Shown here: positions 42,878 to 50,975 of the stretch, in pieces
How positions within the stretch are numbered: position 1 is the first letter of the stretch
Layout: each line of letters starts with the position of its first letter
Assembly (NCBI RefSeq): GCF_000717275.1
Contig: NZ_JNYV01000004.1
Coordinates: 620,001 to 684,000 of the forward strand
Length of the DNA: 64,000 nucleotides
Reading direction: 5' to 3'
DNA from: Kitasatospora arboriphila
GTDB lineage: Bacteria; Actinomycetota; Actinomycetes; Mycobacteriales; Mycobacteriaceae
Notes under the pieces: generated by a model
What the model was told of the DNA's origin: nothing
Databases searched by the model: none
Seen by the model: the letters and a program-made list of their open reading frames with translations, nothing else
Position numbers and translations under genes: made by a program

Positions 42878-44494
42878 TCAGTCTTGGACGAGGCGGCCGT
42901 CGATGCGGCGCCACAGCTGATCGGGGTTGCCGTCTGCGATCGCCGACGGCAGCAGTGCGGGTGGGACGTCCTGGTAGGCGACCGGCCGCAGGAACCGCTC
43001 GATGGCAAGTGATCCCACGGACGTGGTACGCGAATCGGACGTCGCCGGATACGGGCCGCCGTGGACCATGGCGTGACCGACCTCGACCCCGGTGGGCCAG
43101 CCATTGAACAGGATCCGGCCCGCCTTGAGTTCGAGAACACTCATCAGCTCGCCCGCCGCCTCGAGGTCGTCGTCGTCGCAGTGCACCGTTGCGGTGAGCT
43201 GGCCTTCCAAGCGTGCCGCGACGGCGCGTACCTGGTTCGCGTCAATGCATTTGACCACCAAACTGGCCGATCCGAATACTTCCTCCTGCAACACTTCTGA
43301 TGCCAGGAACGTATCGGCGTCGGTGCTGAAGACAGCGGCACCGCACGTGTTCGGCCGGTCGGTCGTCTGGGCCTTCGCCTCGGCGGTCGCTGCGGTCGAC
43401 AACGCCTCGACGCCGTCGGCGTAGGACCTCGCGATGCCGGGGGTGAGCATCGGTGCTGGGGCCGACGCGGCGATCGCGTCGCTCGCAGACCGCACGAAGT
43501 CATTCAGCGCGGGGCCGTCCACGGCGATGACCAGGCCGGGGTTGGTGCAGAACTGCCCGGCACCCATGGTCAACGACCCCACGAATGCCTGCCCGAGGTC
43601 GGTGCCCCGGTTCCGCAGGGCGGACTCCATCAGGAACACCGGGTTGACCGAACTCATCTCGGCGTAGACGGGAATGGGCTCGGGCCGGGCTGCGGCGGCA
43701 GCGACCAGAGCGGTTCCGCCAGAACGTGATCCGGTGAATCCGACGGCCTTGATCCTCGGGTCTGTCACCAGCCGGGTACCGAGGATCGGTCCCGAGCCGT
43801 AGAGGAGCGAGAACGTTCCGGCAGGCATCCCCGTGCGGGCGATTGCCTCGGTGATGGCGCGACCGACCAGTTCTGAGGTACCGGGATGAGCGTCGTGTGC
43901 CTTCACGACCACCGGGCAGCCGGCGGCGAGGGCAGAGGCCGTGTCGCCGCCTGCCACGGAGAACGCGAGGGGAAAGTTGCTGGCGCCGAACACTGCCACC
44001 GGTCCGAGGGGGATCTTGCGTTGCCGGATGTCGGCGCGCGGCAACGGTGTGCGATCGGGTTGTGCGGGATCGATGCGTGCACCGTTCCAGCCGCCGTCTC
44101 GCAGTACGCCTGCGAACAAACGCAATTGTCCTGCGGTCCTGCCCACCTCGCCGGCGATCCTGGGGCGGGGTAGACCCGATTCGGAGCATGCTCGGTCGAC
44201 GAGGGCGTCGCCGAGAGATTCGATGTTCTCCGCGATCGCCTCGAGGAATTCGGCGCGGACGGTGGACGTGGTCGACCGATACCGGTCGAAGGCAGCGGCG
44301 GCAGCCGCACATGCGGCGTCGACGTCACTGTCGGACCCGTAGGAGTAACCGGGTTCGAGGACGTCGCCGGTCGCCGGGTCGAGCCCGTGCACGGTGTCGC
44401 CCTGTCCGGTGACAAAGGTGCCCGCGATGATCATCTGCCCGGTCAGAGTGTTCAGCTGCGCCTGCTCTGTCGCGCGATCTTCTGTCGTCGTCAT
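42878..44494 (-). CDS. 2-oxoglutarate semialdehyde dehydrogenase (NADP-type aldehyde dehydrogenase)
   Basis: This 538-residue aldehyde dehydrogenase is of the long KGSADH type. The cofactor region is FGASNFPLAFSVAGGDTASA and VVVKAHDAHPGTSE. The catalytic Glu is in YAEMSSVNPVF and the catalytic Cys in GAGQFCTNPGLV. It should oxidise 2-oxoglutarate semialdehyde to 2-oxoglutarate, completing the pathway into the TCA cycle. The ATG at 44494 follows an AGGAG site; a longer frame adds a basic sequence without likeness. It is the first gene of the series gucD-kdgD-gudD2-lysR. Confidence 0.92.
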   Translation of the reverse strand: MTTTEDRATEQAQLNTLTGQMIIAGTFVTGQGDTVHGLDPATGDVLEPGYSYGSDSDVDAACAAAAAAFDRYRSTTSTVRAEFLEAIAENIESLGDALVDRACSESGLPRPRIAGEVGRTAGQLRLFAGVLRDGGWNGARIDPAQPDRTPLPRADIRQRKIPLGPVAVFGASNFPLAFSVAGGDTASALAAGCPVVVKAHDAHPGTSELVGRAITEAIARTGMPAGTFSLLYGSGPILGTRLVTDPRIKAVGFTGSRSGGTALVAAAAARPEPIPVYAEMSSVNPVFLMESALRNRGTDLGQAFVGSLTMGAGQFCTNPGLVIAVDGPALNDFVRSASDAIAASAPAPMLTPGIARSYADGVEALSTAATAEAKAQTTDRPNTCGAAVFSTDADTFLASEVLQEEVFGSASLVVKCIDANQVRAVAARLEGQLTATVHCDDDDLEAAGELMSVLELKAGRILFNGWPTGVEVGHAMVHGGPYPATSDSRTTSVGSLAIERFLRPVAYQDVPPALLPSAIADGNPDQLWRRIDGRLVQD

Positions 44495-44587
44495 GTGCCG
44501 ACTCCTACCTCTTGTGCGTACTTGTTCGGCCATGGCGATCGCGGCCGACCTGCGTCGTCGACCCAGACCACGCCGCCCAGCGGCAGG

Positions 44588-44603
44588 CGTGACCTGGGTC
44601 ATA
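44588..44603. promoter_or_regulatory. CRP/GlxR-like site before the hexarate catabolic operon
   Basis: CGTGACCTGGGTCATA matches TGTGA-N6-TCACA at 8 of 10 fixed positions. It lies 94 bases upstream of the semialdehyde dehydrogenase start, a reasonable place for an activator or repressor site. Confidence 0.4.
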
Positions 44604-44632
44604 CATCGACCGTAGGCCGCTTATTCATTCAT

Positions 44633-44651
44633 GTCCAAGTCAAATATGGAC
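44633..44651. promoter_or_regulatory. Candidate LysR-type operator
   Basis: GTCCA-N9-TGGAC is a perfect interrupted palindrome in an AT-rich stretch, about 139 bases before the catabolic operon start. LysR regulators bind such interrupted dyads (T-N11-A class), and this operon carries a LysR gene. The remaining intergenic bases hold no gene. Confidence 0.4.
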
Positions 44652-44749
44652 GTGTTCAATAGCCAAGTTGTATCGACCGACGTGGGCGGACGGTTGCGGT
44701 CAACAGATGGGCGCCCGATTTGCCCGCGGCGGTGACGTACGTTCGTCGG

Positions 44750-46090
44750 ATGGAGCGAATGACACCCATCGATGCCCAGATGTACTGGATGTCGAGTCGA
44801 GTTCCGAACGACCAATTCCTGCTGTTCGCCTTCGACGGTGAAGTCGGCAACCTCGAGTCGGCCATCGACGACGTGCTCGGGCGCGCGGCGTCGAACGTCG
44901 ATCTGACCCTGCGGGTTGCCGACCCAGGGTGTGCCTTCGACTACCCGTACTGGGTTCGTCACGGGGTCGGACCAGATCACGTCGCAGTGCACCAGTTGCC
45001 GCAGCCCACCTGGTCGGGTTGCCTTGCGGCCGTTCAGGATCTGTTCGCAGATCAGCTCGATCTCCGCGACAGCGTGTGGCGTCTGCACGTTTTCGAGGGT
45101 GTCGGGGACGTTCCCCGCTGCCAGGGACCGGCGACAGTGGTGGTCCTGCAGATCGGACACGCCCTCGCCGACGGTCGCCGTGCGACGGGCGTGGCCAGGA
45201 GTCTGTTCGTCGATGTCGGAGGACAGCGCCGCAGCGTTGCCGCGAAACCCGAGAGCGGCTACTCGACGGTGCGGGCGGCAACGGTCGCGGCGATCCGGAC
45301 ACCCAAGCAGCTCGGCTCATTGGGTTTGCGCGGGCTGAATGCTGCTGTGACGCACCGAAGGCTGGTCGCGGACGTGGCCGACGGATCCGTGCCCGCGCAG
45401 GCCGATGTGCGGCCGGCACTACCCACCAACAACAGGCCGGAGGGTCGCCGCGCGATCCGCACGCTGGTCCGTGACCGCGACGACTTTCCGGGGCCCACCG
45501 TCACCGTCGGAGCTCTCGCAGCCATCTCGCTGGGGTTGTCGGAGCACCTCGCCGGCCAGGGTGTCGCCACTGCCACGCTCGGTGCCGAGCTGACCGTCGC
45601 AAAACCGGGAAAACCCCTCGCTCGCAACCACTTCCGGAACGTCGGTGTCGAACTGTTCAGCACCACGCCATCATGGGAACGAAGAACCGAGCAGATCGCC
45701 GAGGCGCTGATGCATCGTCGATCACGTGGTGCTCATCCCGCGTTGCGAGCAGCCGACGAAGCCTTCGCGACGGTACCCGCTCCTTTGTTGTACTGGGGAA
45801 CAACACAATTCGACCCGACTGCGGTTGCACCGATGGTCATCGGGAACACGGTGGTGTCGAGCATCAACCGCGGCCCGGCCGACCTGACATTCGGCGGGGC
45901 GCCGGTTGTGTTCACCGCCGGCTACCCGGCCCTGTCGCCTGCGATGGGCGTCACCCACGGGGTGCACGGAATCGGTGACACGGTGGCGATCAGCGTGCAC
46001 GCCGCAGAGTCGGCGATCGGGAACATCGACGACTATCTCGAATCGCTGAGTGCATCCATCGCATGGAACCGTATCGTCGCCGGACGGTGA
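44750..46090 (+). CDS. WS/DGAT-like acyltransferase (divergent)
   Basis: This protein is about 446 residues long with the layout of wax ester synthase/diacylglycerol acyltransferases. The N-terminus reads MTPIDAQMYWMSSR, similar to the PLDA-x-F-L-W start. The active-site motif, normally HHxxxDG, reads GHALADG, so the catalytic second His and the Asp remain but the first His is Gly. The C-terminal half has SSINRGPADLTFGGAPV, in place of the NVPGP segment, and ends with IDDYLESL. It may acylate an alcohol or diacylglycerol, or another acceptor. An alternative start at 44759 is possible. It is divergent from the semialdehyde dehydrogenase gene. Confidence 0.78.
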   Translation: MERMTPIDAQMYWMSSRVPNDQFLLFAFDGEVGNLESAIDDVLGRAASNVDLTLRVADPGCAFDYPYWVRHGVGPDHVAVHQLPQPTWSGCLAAVQDLFADQLDLRDSVWRLHVFEGVGDVPRCQGPATVVVLQIGHALADGRRATGVARSLFVDVGGQRRSVAAKPESGYSTVRAATVAAIRTPKQLGSLGLRGLNAAVTHRRLVADVADGSVPAQADVRPALPTNNRPEGRRAIRTLVRDRDDFPGPTVTVGALAAISLGLSEHLAGQGVATATLGAELTVAKPGKPLARNHFRNVGVELFSTTPSWERRTEQIAEALMHRRSRGAHPALRAADEAFATVPAPLLYWGTTQFDPTAVAPMVIGNTVVSSINRGPADLTFGGAPVVFTAGYPALSPAMGVTHGVHGIGDTVAISVHAAESAIGNIDDYLESLSASIAWNRIVAGR

Positions 46091-46126
46091 CCGACCGGCT
46101 CCTCTGCGGCCGCCCGTTGCTTGGCG

Positions 46127-46870
46127 TCAGTGGTCGTCGCTTCCGTTCTTGGTGCGTACCAACCGTTTCGGCAATCGGCCGACGAGTTCGCCCAGCGGGA
46201 GCACGGCCTGGCCGAGGACTTCGGCGGCATCGTTGAGCTGATCCACCGTCTCCTGCAGTTTTCGGATGTTCGGCGCGAGTTCGCCGATCACCTCGACGAG
46301 TTCGGTCAACCGATCCAGTGGTCCGCCCGGCGCGATGGTGCGCTCGATCGCGCCGTTCTCGCCCAGGAGTTGCTCGAGCAAACCCTCTTCGGCGACAAGT
46401 CGGTCCATGAAGCCTTCGTCCTCGGCAAGACGGTCGAGCAAACCGCCCGTCGTCGTCAGCTTCGCGAGGATCCCGTCCTCGGCGAGAAGGCGGTCTACCG
46501 GGCCACCACGAGAGAGGAGGCGATCGAGAGGTCCACCGTCTTCGGTCATCTGATAGAGCACGCCGTCGTCGGACAGCATCCGGTTCACCAGTCCGTCCTC
46601 GGACACCAAGCGTTCCAACGGCCCGCCCCTGGCTAGGACGCGACCCAATGAGCGGTCGTCTTCGAGGAGCTCGGCCACCTGGCCGATCAATTGAAGGGGA
46701 CTGCGGCCGGGAGGTCCCTGAGACACCCCCAACGCCACCGTGATCTCGTGCTGCACGTTTTCGATGGCGATACGACTGACCGCCACGCTGGCCTCGACGG
46801 CCGACAGGGCCGCCCCTGCGATCGCGAATCCCAACCGGGTCGGGAGTTCGATCACCAATCTGGCATCCAT
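46127..46870 (-). CDS. Protein with twelve exact 10-residue repeats, function unknown
   Basis: This 247-residue protein is not one I recognise. Residues 1-70 contain a hydrophobic amphipathic region (TRLGFAIAGAALSAVEASV). Residues 71-190 are twelve units of exactly ten residues without insertion, with the pattern x-(D/E/G)-G-x-(L/V/I/M)-x-(R/K/Q)-L-x-x, for instance RGGPLERLVS, DGGPLDRLLS and TGGLLDRLAE. Residues 191-235 form a helical segment with regular hydrophobics (VGELAP, ETVDQLNDAAEVLGQAV). The tail is basic then acidic (RLVRTKNGSDDH). The ATG at 46870 follows an AGGG site. It is convergent with the WS/DGAT-like gene. A surface-binding role on lipid or membrane is possible but unproven. 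Confidence 0.85.
   Translation of the reverse strand: MDARLVIELPTRLGFAIAGAALSAVEASVAVSRIAIENVQHEITVALGVSQGPPGRSPLQLIGQVAELLEDDRSLGRVLARGGPLERLVSEDGLVNRMLSDDGVLYQMTEDGGPLDRLLSRGGPVDRLLAEDGILAKLTTTGGLLDRLAEDEGFMDRLVAEEGLLEQLLGENGAIERTIAPGGPLDRLTELVEVIGELAPNIRKLQETVDQLNDAAEVLGQAVLPLGELVGRLPKRLVRTKNGSDDH
46301..46660 (-). repeat. Coding tandem repeat: 12 units of 30 bp
   Basis: Residues 71-190 of the repeat protein correspond to twelve 30-bp units in perfect phase. At protein level position 3 is Gly in 11 of 12 units, position 5 is always hydrophobic and position 7 is always Arg, Lys or Gln. The DNA units have diverged, so it is an old repeat and not an unstable microsatellite. Confidence 0.9.
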
Positions 46871-46910
46871 GCCGTTCACCCTAAGACGTCCCCTCCACGC
46901 CGGTGGCCGA

Positions 46911-47477
46911 TCACCCTGCTTTGGCCTTTGCCTTCTGTTCCTTCTTGAAGGCTCGCACCTTCTGCAGGGATTCCTCGTCCACCACGTCCGCCACCGAGCG
47001 GTACCCCGCCTTGCTGTAGTCGCCGACCGCTTTCTGCCAGCCGGCCGGGGCGACACCGCACTGCTTGGCGAGCAGTGCGGTGAAGATCTTGGCCTTCTGG
47101 GCACCGAAACCCGGCAGTTCGTTGATGCGTTTGACCAGATCCGGTCCGTCTGCCGCCTCGTTCCAGATCCGGGCGGTGTCGCCGCCGTACTGTTCCACCA
47201 CGATAGTGGCCAGGGCCTGCAGACGTCCGGCCATCGACCTGCCGTAGCGGTGGACGGCCGGAGGAGTGGCACACAGGTCGGCAAACGAGTCGGGCTCGGC
47301 GGCGGCGATCGCGGCGGGATCGAGATTGCCGAACCGTTCCCTGACCTTGGCAGGCCCGGCAAATGCTCGCTCCATCGGGAACTGCTGGTCCAGCAACATC
47401 CCGGCCAGCAGCGCGAAGGAATCGGTACTGAGCAACTCGTCGGCGGACGGGTCGCCCGTGATGTGCAGACTGGTCAT
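46911..47477 (-). CDS. HhH-GPD family DNA glycosylase-like protein
   Basis: This 188-residue protein carries the helix-hairpin-helix-GPD pattern. Its N-terminal LSTDSFALLAGMLLDQQFPM recalls the glycosylase core entry, and the hairpin region is NELPGFGAQKAKIFTALLAK (LPG-x-G type). The last part is Lys-rich (FKKEQKAKAKAG). The usual catalytic Asp and the iron-sulfur Cys of EndoIII-type enzymes are not obvious, so it may belong to the uncharacterised HhH-GPD group of actinobacteria. DNA repair is only presumed. The ATG at 47477 was chosen because family likeness begins there. Confidence 0.82.
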   Translation of the reverse strand: MTSLHITGDPSADELLSTDSFALLAGMLLDQQFPMERAFAGPAKVRERFGNLDPAAIAAAEPDSFADLCATPPAVHRYGRSMAGRLQALATIVVEQYGGDTARIWNEAADGPDLVKRINELPGFGAQKAKIFTALLAKQCGVAPAGWQKAVGDYSKAGYRSVADVVDEESLQKVRAFKKEQKAKAKAG

Positions 47478-47616
47478 GGACACGAAGTCTAGTGCGGGGC
47501 ACCCAACCCACATCGACGCGCGCGAGGACCCGTCGCACCGAACCCCGATCGCCGGTGACTCGGTGGTGATTGAATGCTCGACAGGACGGTCCGGGTCGGG
47601 GAGAGCGGAGTCGGTC

Positions 47617-48102
47617 ATGTGGAGACGTACGCGAGTTGCGGCGGCGGCCCTGGCTGCCGCGGCCACGATGTCTGTGCTGGCCGCCGGCCAATCCTCGGCC
47701 GAGCCGTACACCGAACCCAACCTGGTCGACACCGTGCGCTGCGACAGCGCCGACCCGTGGTCGCCGGGCCGGCTCAGGATCGACATCGACGTGTACAACG
47801 ATGTCGTCTTCCCGCCCGACGGGGCGCGTGGGCCTGTCCTCTACCTCAGTGCGAACAGCTCGCGTCCTGGCTTCCTGCTCGACTACAACGTCGAGGCAAC
47901 CGTCCGCTGGGTCAACACCACCACCGGAGCGCGTGGGACGAGGATCATCCCGGCGCGGGGCCGTTCGGCCAGTTGGGAAGGTTCCCTGCCGACCGGCCGT
48001 GGCCACGTGGCCTACGTCGTGACCCAGAAGATCGGCGCACTCGCCTTCATGCCCATGGTGAACCCGCAATCGTCGACCTGTCGCGGCGCTGCAACGGTGT
48101 GA
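47617..48102 (+). CDS. Secreted two-cysteine beta protein (related to the 53-54 kb pair)
   Basis: This 161-residue protein has a signal peptide (MWRRTRVAAAALAAAATM, cleavage near SSA-EP) and a mature part of about 130 residues with two cysteines (TVRCDS and STCRGA), likely a disulfide. The mature region is beta-rich with VRWVNTTTGARG and TGRGHVAYVV. These resemble VAW(V/F)N and G-x-G-x-V-x-SA in the two secreted proteins at 52905 and 54018. No known domain is recognised. It is oriented opposite to the HhH-GPD gene and is about 200 bases before the sugar transporter gene. Confidence 0.75.
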   Translation: MWRRTRVAAAALAAAATMSVLAAGQSSAEPYTEPNLVDTVRCDSADPWSPGRLRIDIDVYNDVVFPPDGARGPVLYLSANSSRPGFLLDYNVEATVRWVNTTTGARGTRIIPARGRSASWEGSLPTGRGHVAYVVTQKIGALAFMPMVNPQSSTCRGAATV

Positions 48103-48304
48103 CCACCGGTCGGGTGGCGCGCTGGAGTTCCCCATCTCGTGGGCGCGTAAACGCGTGCCGCCCCCGCTCGCCGGTGACCGACTTGTGACCGACTGTCTTT
48201 CGGGGACTTGCGAACTCGCCTGACATGACAGGAGTAACGTCAGCTCTTGGCGTATGTCGTCGGCGGTGATTGCCGACCGCCGTCCGGAAGGTGGGTACCC
48301 CCCG

Positions 48305-49786
48305 ATGTCCACAGGTGCAGCCAGTAGATCCAGCCGGCCGGTCGGGGGTGAGGCCCACGTCGCCAAGGTCATCGGTGTGACCGTCGCCGCAGCCGTCGGC
48401 GGATTCCTCTTCGGTTTCGACAGCTCGGTGGTCAACGGTGCTGTCGAATCCATCGGCACACATTTTGAGCTCAACTCGTTCATGAAGGGCTTCGCGGTCG
48501 CCATCGCACTCCTCGGGTGCGCGCTCGGCGCCTGGTTCGCCGGTCGGCTCGCGGACATCTGGGGCCGCAAGAAGGTGATGCTGCTCGGCTCCGCGTTGTT
48601 CATCGCCTCGTCCATCGGCACAGGGTTGGCGTGGTCGGTTCCAGACCTGTTGATCTGGCGTGTGATCGGCGGCCTCGGTATCGGCATCGCGTCGGTGATC
48701 GCTCCGGCGTACATCGCCGAGATCGCCCCCGCCCGATACCGTGGTGCACTCGGATCCCTTCAGCAGTTGGCCATCACGATGGGCATCTTTGTCGCACTGC
48801 TGTCGGATGCGCTGCTCGCCGACAGCGCCGGTAGCGCATCGAGCGATCTGTGGTTCGGTATCGAGGCGTGGCGCTGGATGTTCATGGTCGGCGTCATCCC
48901 CGCCATCGTCTACGGCGTTCTGGCCCTACTGATTCCGGAATCACCCCGGTACCTGGTGGGGAGCAACCTCGACGAGGAAGCCGCCCGCATCCTCACCGAA
49001 GTGACCGGTGAGCCCAACCCGCTCGAACGTGTCAAAGAGATCCGGCTGACGCTCAAACGCGAATCCAACGTGTCGATCAAGGACATCCGCGGGCCTTCGT
49101 TCGGTCTGCATCCCCTTGTGTGGGTGGGAATCTGGATCGCGGTGCTGCAGCAGTTCGTCGGCATCAACGCGATCTTCTACTACTCCACCACGCTGTGGCA
49201 GTCCGTCGGATTCAGTGAGAGCGAGTCGTTCAAGACGTCGGTGATCACCGCCGTTGTCAACGTGGTGATGACCTTCGGGGCAATTCTGTTCGTCGACCGC
49301 ATCGGCCGCCGCAGGCTCCTGCTGATCGGTTCGGTCGGCATGGCCATCGGTCTCATACTGGCGTGCGCGGCCTTCACCCAGCAGCAGGGCTCGGGTGACG
49401 ACATCACCCTCCCCGACAACTGGGGAGTGGTCGCCCTGATCGGTGCCAACCTGTTCGTGGTCGCGTTCGCTGCCACATGGGGTCCGGTCATGTGGGTGAT
49501 GCTGGGGGAGATGTTCCCCAACCGGATCCGCGGTGTGGCGCTCGGTGTGTGCACCGGTGTGAACTGGCTCGCGAACTTCACCATCTCGCTGCTCTTCCCG
49601 GAACTGAACTCGCGCCTGGGCCTGGCATGGATCTACGGGTTCTTCGCGTTCTGCGCGATCGTGTCGTACTTCTACGTGCACTTCAAGGTTCCCGAGACCA
49701 AGGGTATGGAACTCGAGGACATGGACACCCTCGGCGACGTCGAGGCCGCACTCAAGGCCGAAAAGGCCGCGGCCAAAGAGAAGTAG
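48305..49786 (+). CDS. Sugar porter family MFS transporter
   Basis: This 493-residue, 12-helix transporter is of the sugar-porter MFS class. Signatures are GRLADIWGRKKVMLLG (loop 2-3), PESPRYLVGSN, the helix-7 QQFVGINAIFYYSTTLWQ, RIGRRRLLLIGS and the C-terminal VPETKGMELE. The family moves monosaccharides by proton symport or facilitated diffusion; galactose, xylose and glucose are typical. The ATG at 48305 gives a polar tail before the first helix. It is a single gene, convergent with the enoyl-CoA hydratase gene 2 bases away. Confidence 0.95.
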   Translation: MSTGAASRSSRPVGGEAHVAKVIGVTVAAAVGGFLFGFDSSVVNGAVESIGTHFELNSFMKGFAVAIALLGCALGAWFAGRLADIWGRKKVMLLGSALFIASSIGTGLAWSVPDLLIWRVIGGLGIGIASVIAPAYIAEIAPARYRGALGSLQQLAITMGIFVALLSDALLADSAGSASSDLWFGIEAWRWMFMVGVIPAIVYGVLALLIPESPRYLVGSNLDEEAARILTEVTGEPNPLERVKEIRLTLKRESNVSIKDIRGPSFGLHPLVWVGIWIAVLQQFVGINAIFYYSTTLWQSVGFSESESFKTSVITAVVNVVMTFGAILFVDRIGRRRLLLIGSVGMAIGLILACAAFTQQQGSGDDITLPDNWGVVALIGANLFVVAFAATWGPVMWVMLGEMFPNRIRGVALGVCTGVNWLANFTISLLFPELNSRLGLAWIYGFFAFCAIVSYFYVHFKVPETKGMELEDMDTLGDVEAALKAEKAAAKEK

Positions 49787-49788
49787 CG

Positions 49789-50598
49789 CTACAGCGAATC
49801 GGTGAACAGCGGCGGCCGTCCCTCTTTGCGGGCGGCCGTCGCTTCTTGGAAGTTGGCGGTCAGCAACCGGACGTAGAGCTGGCCGAGGCCTTCGGCCTGC
49901 ATGTGCGCGTCGAGGCTCGAGGCCTCCATGCCCGACCAGAGCGTTCTCTTGGTCAGTTCGATTCCCGGGCGGGACAATTCGGCGATCCGGTCAGCGACGC
50001 GGCAGCACTCGTCGAGCAGGTCGGCGTCGGGAACAGTTCGCGATACCAACCCGATACGGGCGGCTTCGTCGGCGTGGACATCCCATCCGGTCAGCATCAT
50101 CTCCGCGGCGTGTGAGCTGCCGACGGCTCGCGGCAACAGGTAACTCAAACCCAACTCGCTTGCGGTGAGCCCGTTGTTGATACCCGCCGCACGGAAATAG
50201 GCCGCTGCGCCTGCGATACGGATGTCGCATGCCAGCGCCAGACACAGTCCGCCACCGATCGCGGCGCCGTTGACGGCGGCGATCACCGGCTGATGCATGC
50301 GGCGGATCGCCTTGATCGTCTCGTCGAGCAGCTCCAAGGAACGAAGCGCGATCGTGGGGGCGGTCAGCCCGTCGATCCCGGGTATCTTGCCCGCCGACTT
50401 CTGGTCGGCGCCAGAACTGAACCCGCGTCCTGCGCCGGTGATGATCACCGCTCGGACGGCATTGTCCGCACTGATCTCCTCGAGCTTTTCCTTGAAGGGA
50501 AGCATGACGTCAAAAGCCATGGCATTCATGCGTTCTGGGCGATCCAAGGTCACCAGGGCAATGTGTTCGCGGGGATGGTCCACCCGGACATACGACAT
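49789..50598 (-). CDS. Enoyl-CoA hydratase/isomerase family protein
   Basis: This 269-residue crotonase-fold enzyme has the N-terminal IALVTLDRPERMNAMAFDVM, the oxyanion region AGRGFSSGADQK and the second loop NGAAIGGGLCLALACDIRIA. The catalytic position following the second loop reads NGLTASELGLSYLLPR, where hydratases have Glu, so hydration of enoyl-CoA is plausible. Isomerases and thioesterases share this fold. The ATG at 50598 begins the conserved region. It is a stand-alone gene, oriented against the MFS gene and away from the PspC gene. Confidence 0.9.
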   Translation of the reverse strand: MSYVRVDHPREHIALVTLDRPERMNAMAFDVMLPFKEKLEEISADNAVRAVIITGAGRGFSSGADQKSAGKIPGIDGLTAPTIALRSLELLDETIKAIRRMHQPVIAAVNGAAIGGGLCLALACDIRIAGAAAYFRAAGINNGLTASELGLSYLLPRAVGSSHAAEMMLTGWDVHADEAARIGLVSRTVPDADLLDECCRVADRIAELSRPGIELTKRTLWSGMEASSLDAHMQAEGLGQLYVRLLTANFQEATAARKEGRPPLFTDSL

Positions 50599-50759
50599 TT
50601 CGCCATGGTGACACGAGCCGGGTTCCCTGAGGTGCGAATCAGGGAAGTCGGCCACAAAGATCAGGGTCGATCCCCGATGGCAGGGGCGCTCGACGTCCAT
50701 ACATTGGGACAGGTGAGAGCGGCTCGGTGTCGCTGGGGGACTGAACAGGAAGGAATGAC

Positions 50760-50975
50760 ATGAACGAATTGGTTCGGGTTTCCGAGGGCAGGATGCTGGG
50801 AGGCGTGTGCACCGGCATCGCACGACGGTACGGCTGGGACGTGAATGCGGTGCGCGTGGCATTCGTGGTCTCTTGCCTGCTGCCGGGGCCGCAGCTTGTC
50901 GTTTACCTGGCTCTCTGGTTGGTGATGCCGATGCAGGGCAAGACCGTTCCCGCCGGCGGGGTCACGCCGGTCTGA
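50760..50975 (+). CDS. PspC domain membrane protein
   Basis: This 71-residue protein consists of a PspC domain: an early LVRVSEGRMLGGVCTGIARR, then YGWDVNAVRVAFVVSCLLPG and a single membrane helix (PQLVVYLALWLVMPM). PspC proteins are involved in envelope-stress sensing through phage-shock systems. No partner pspA or kinase lies in the window. The start at 50760 follows GGAAGGAATG. It overlaps the lysoplasmalogenase gene by 14 bases at the 3' ends. Confidence 0.9.
   Translation: MNELVRVSEGRMLGGVCTGIARRYGWDVNAVRVAFVVSCLLPGPQLVVYLALWLVMPMQGKTVPAGGVTPV

Noticed and set aside
46876..48714. 612-residue minus-strand frame
   Set aside because: It covers three well-supported genes (HhH-GPD, secreted protein, MFS start) and has Arg/His-rich low-quality sequence.
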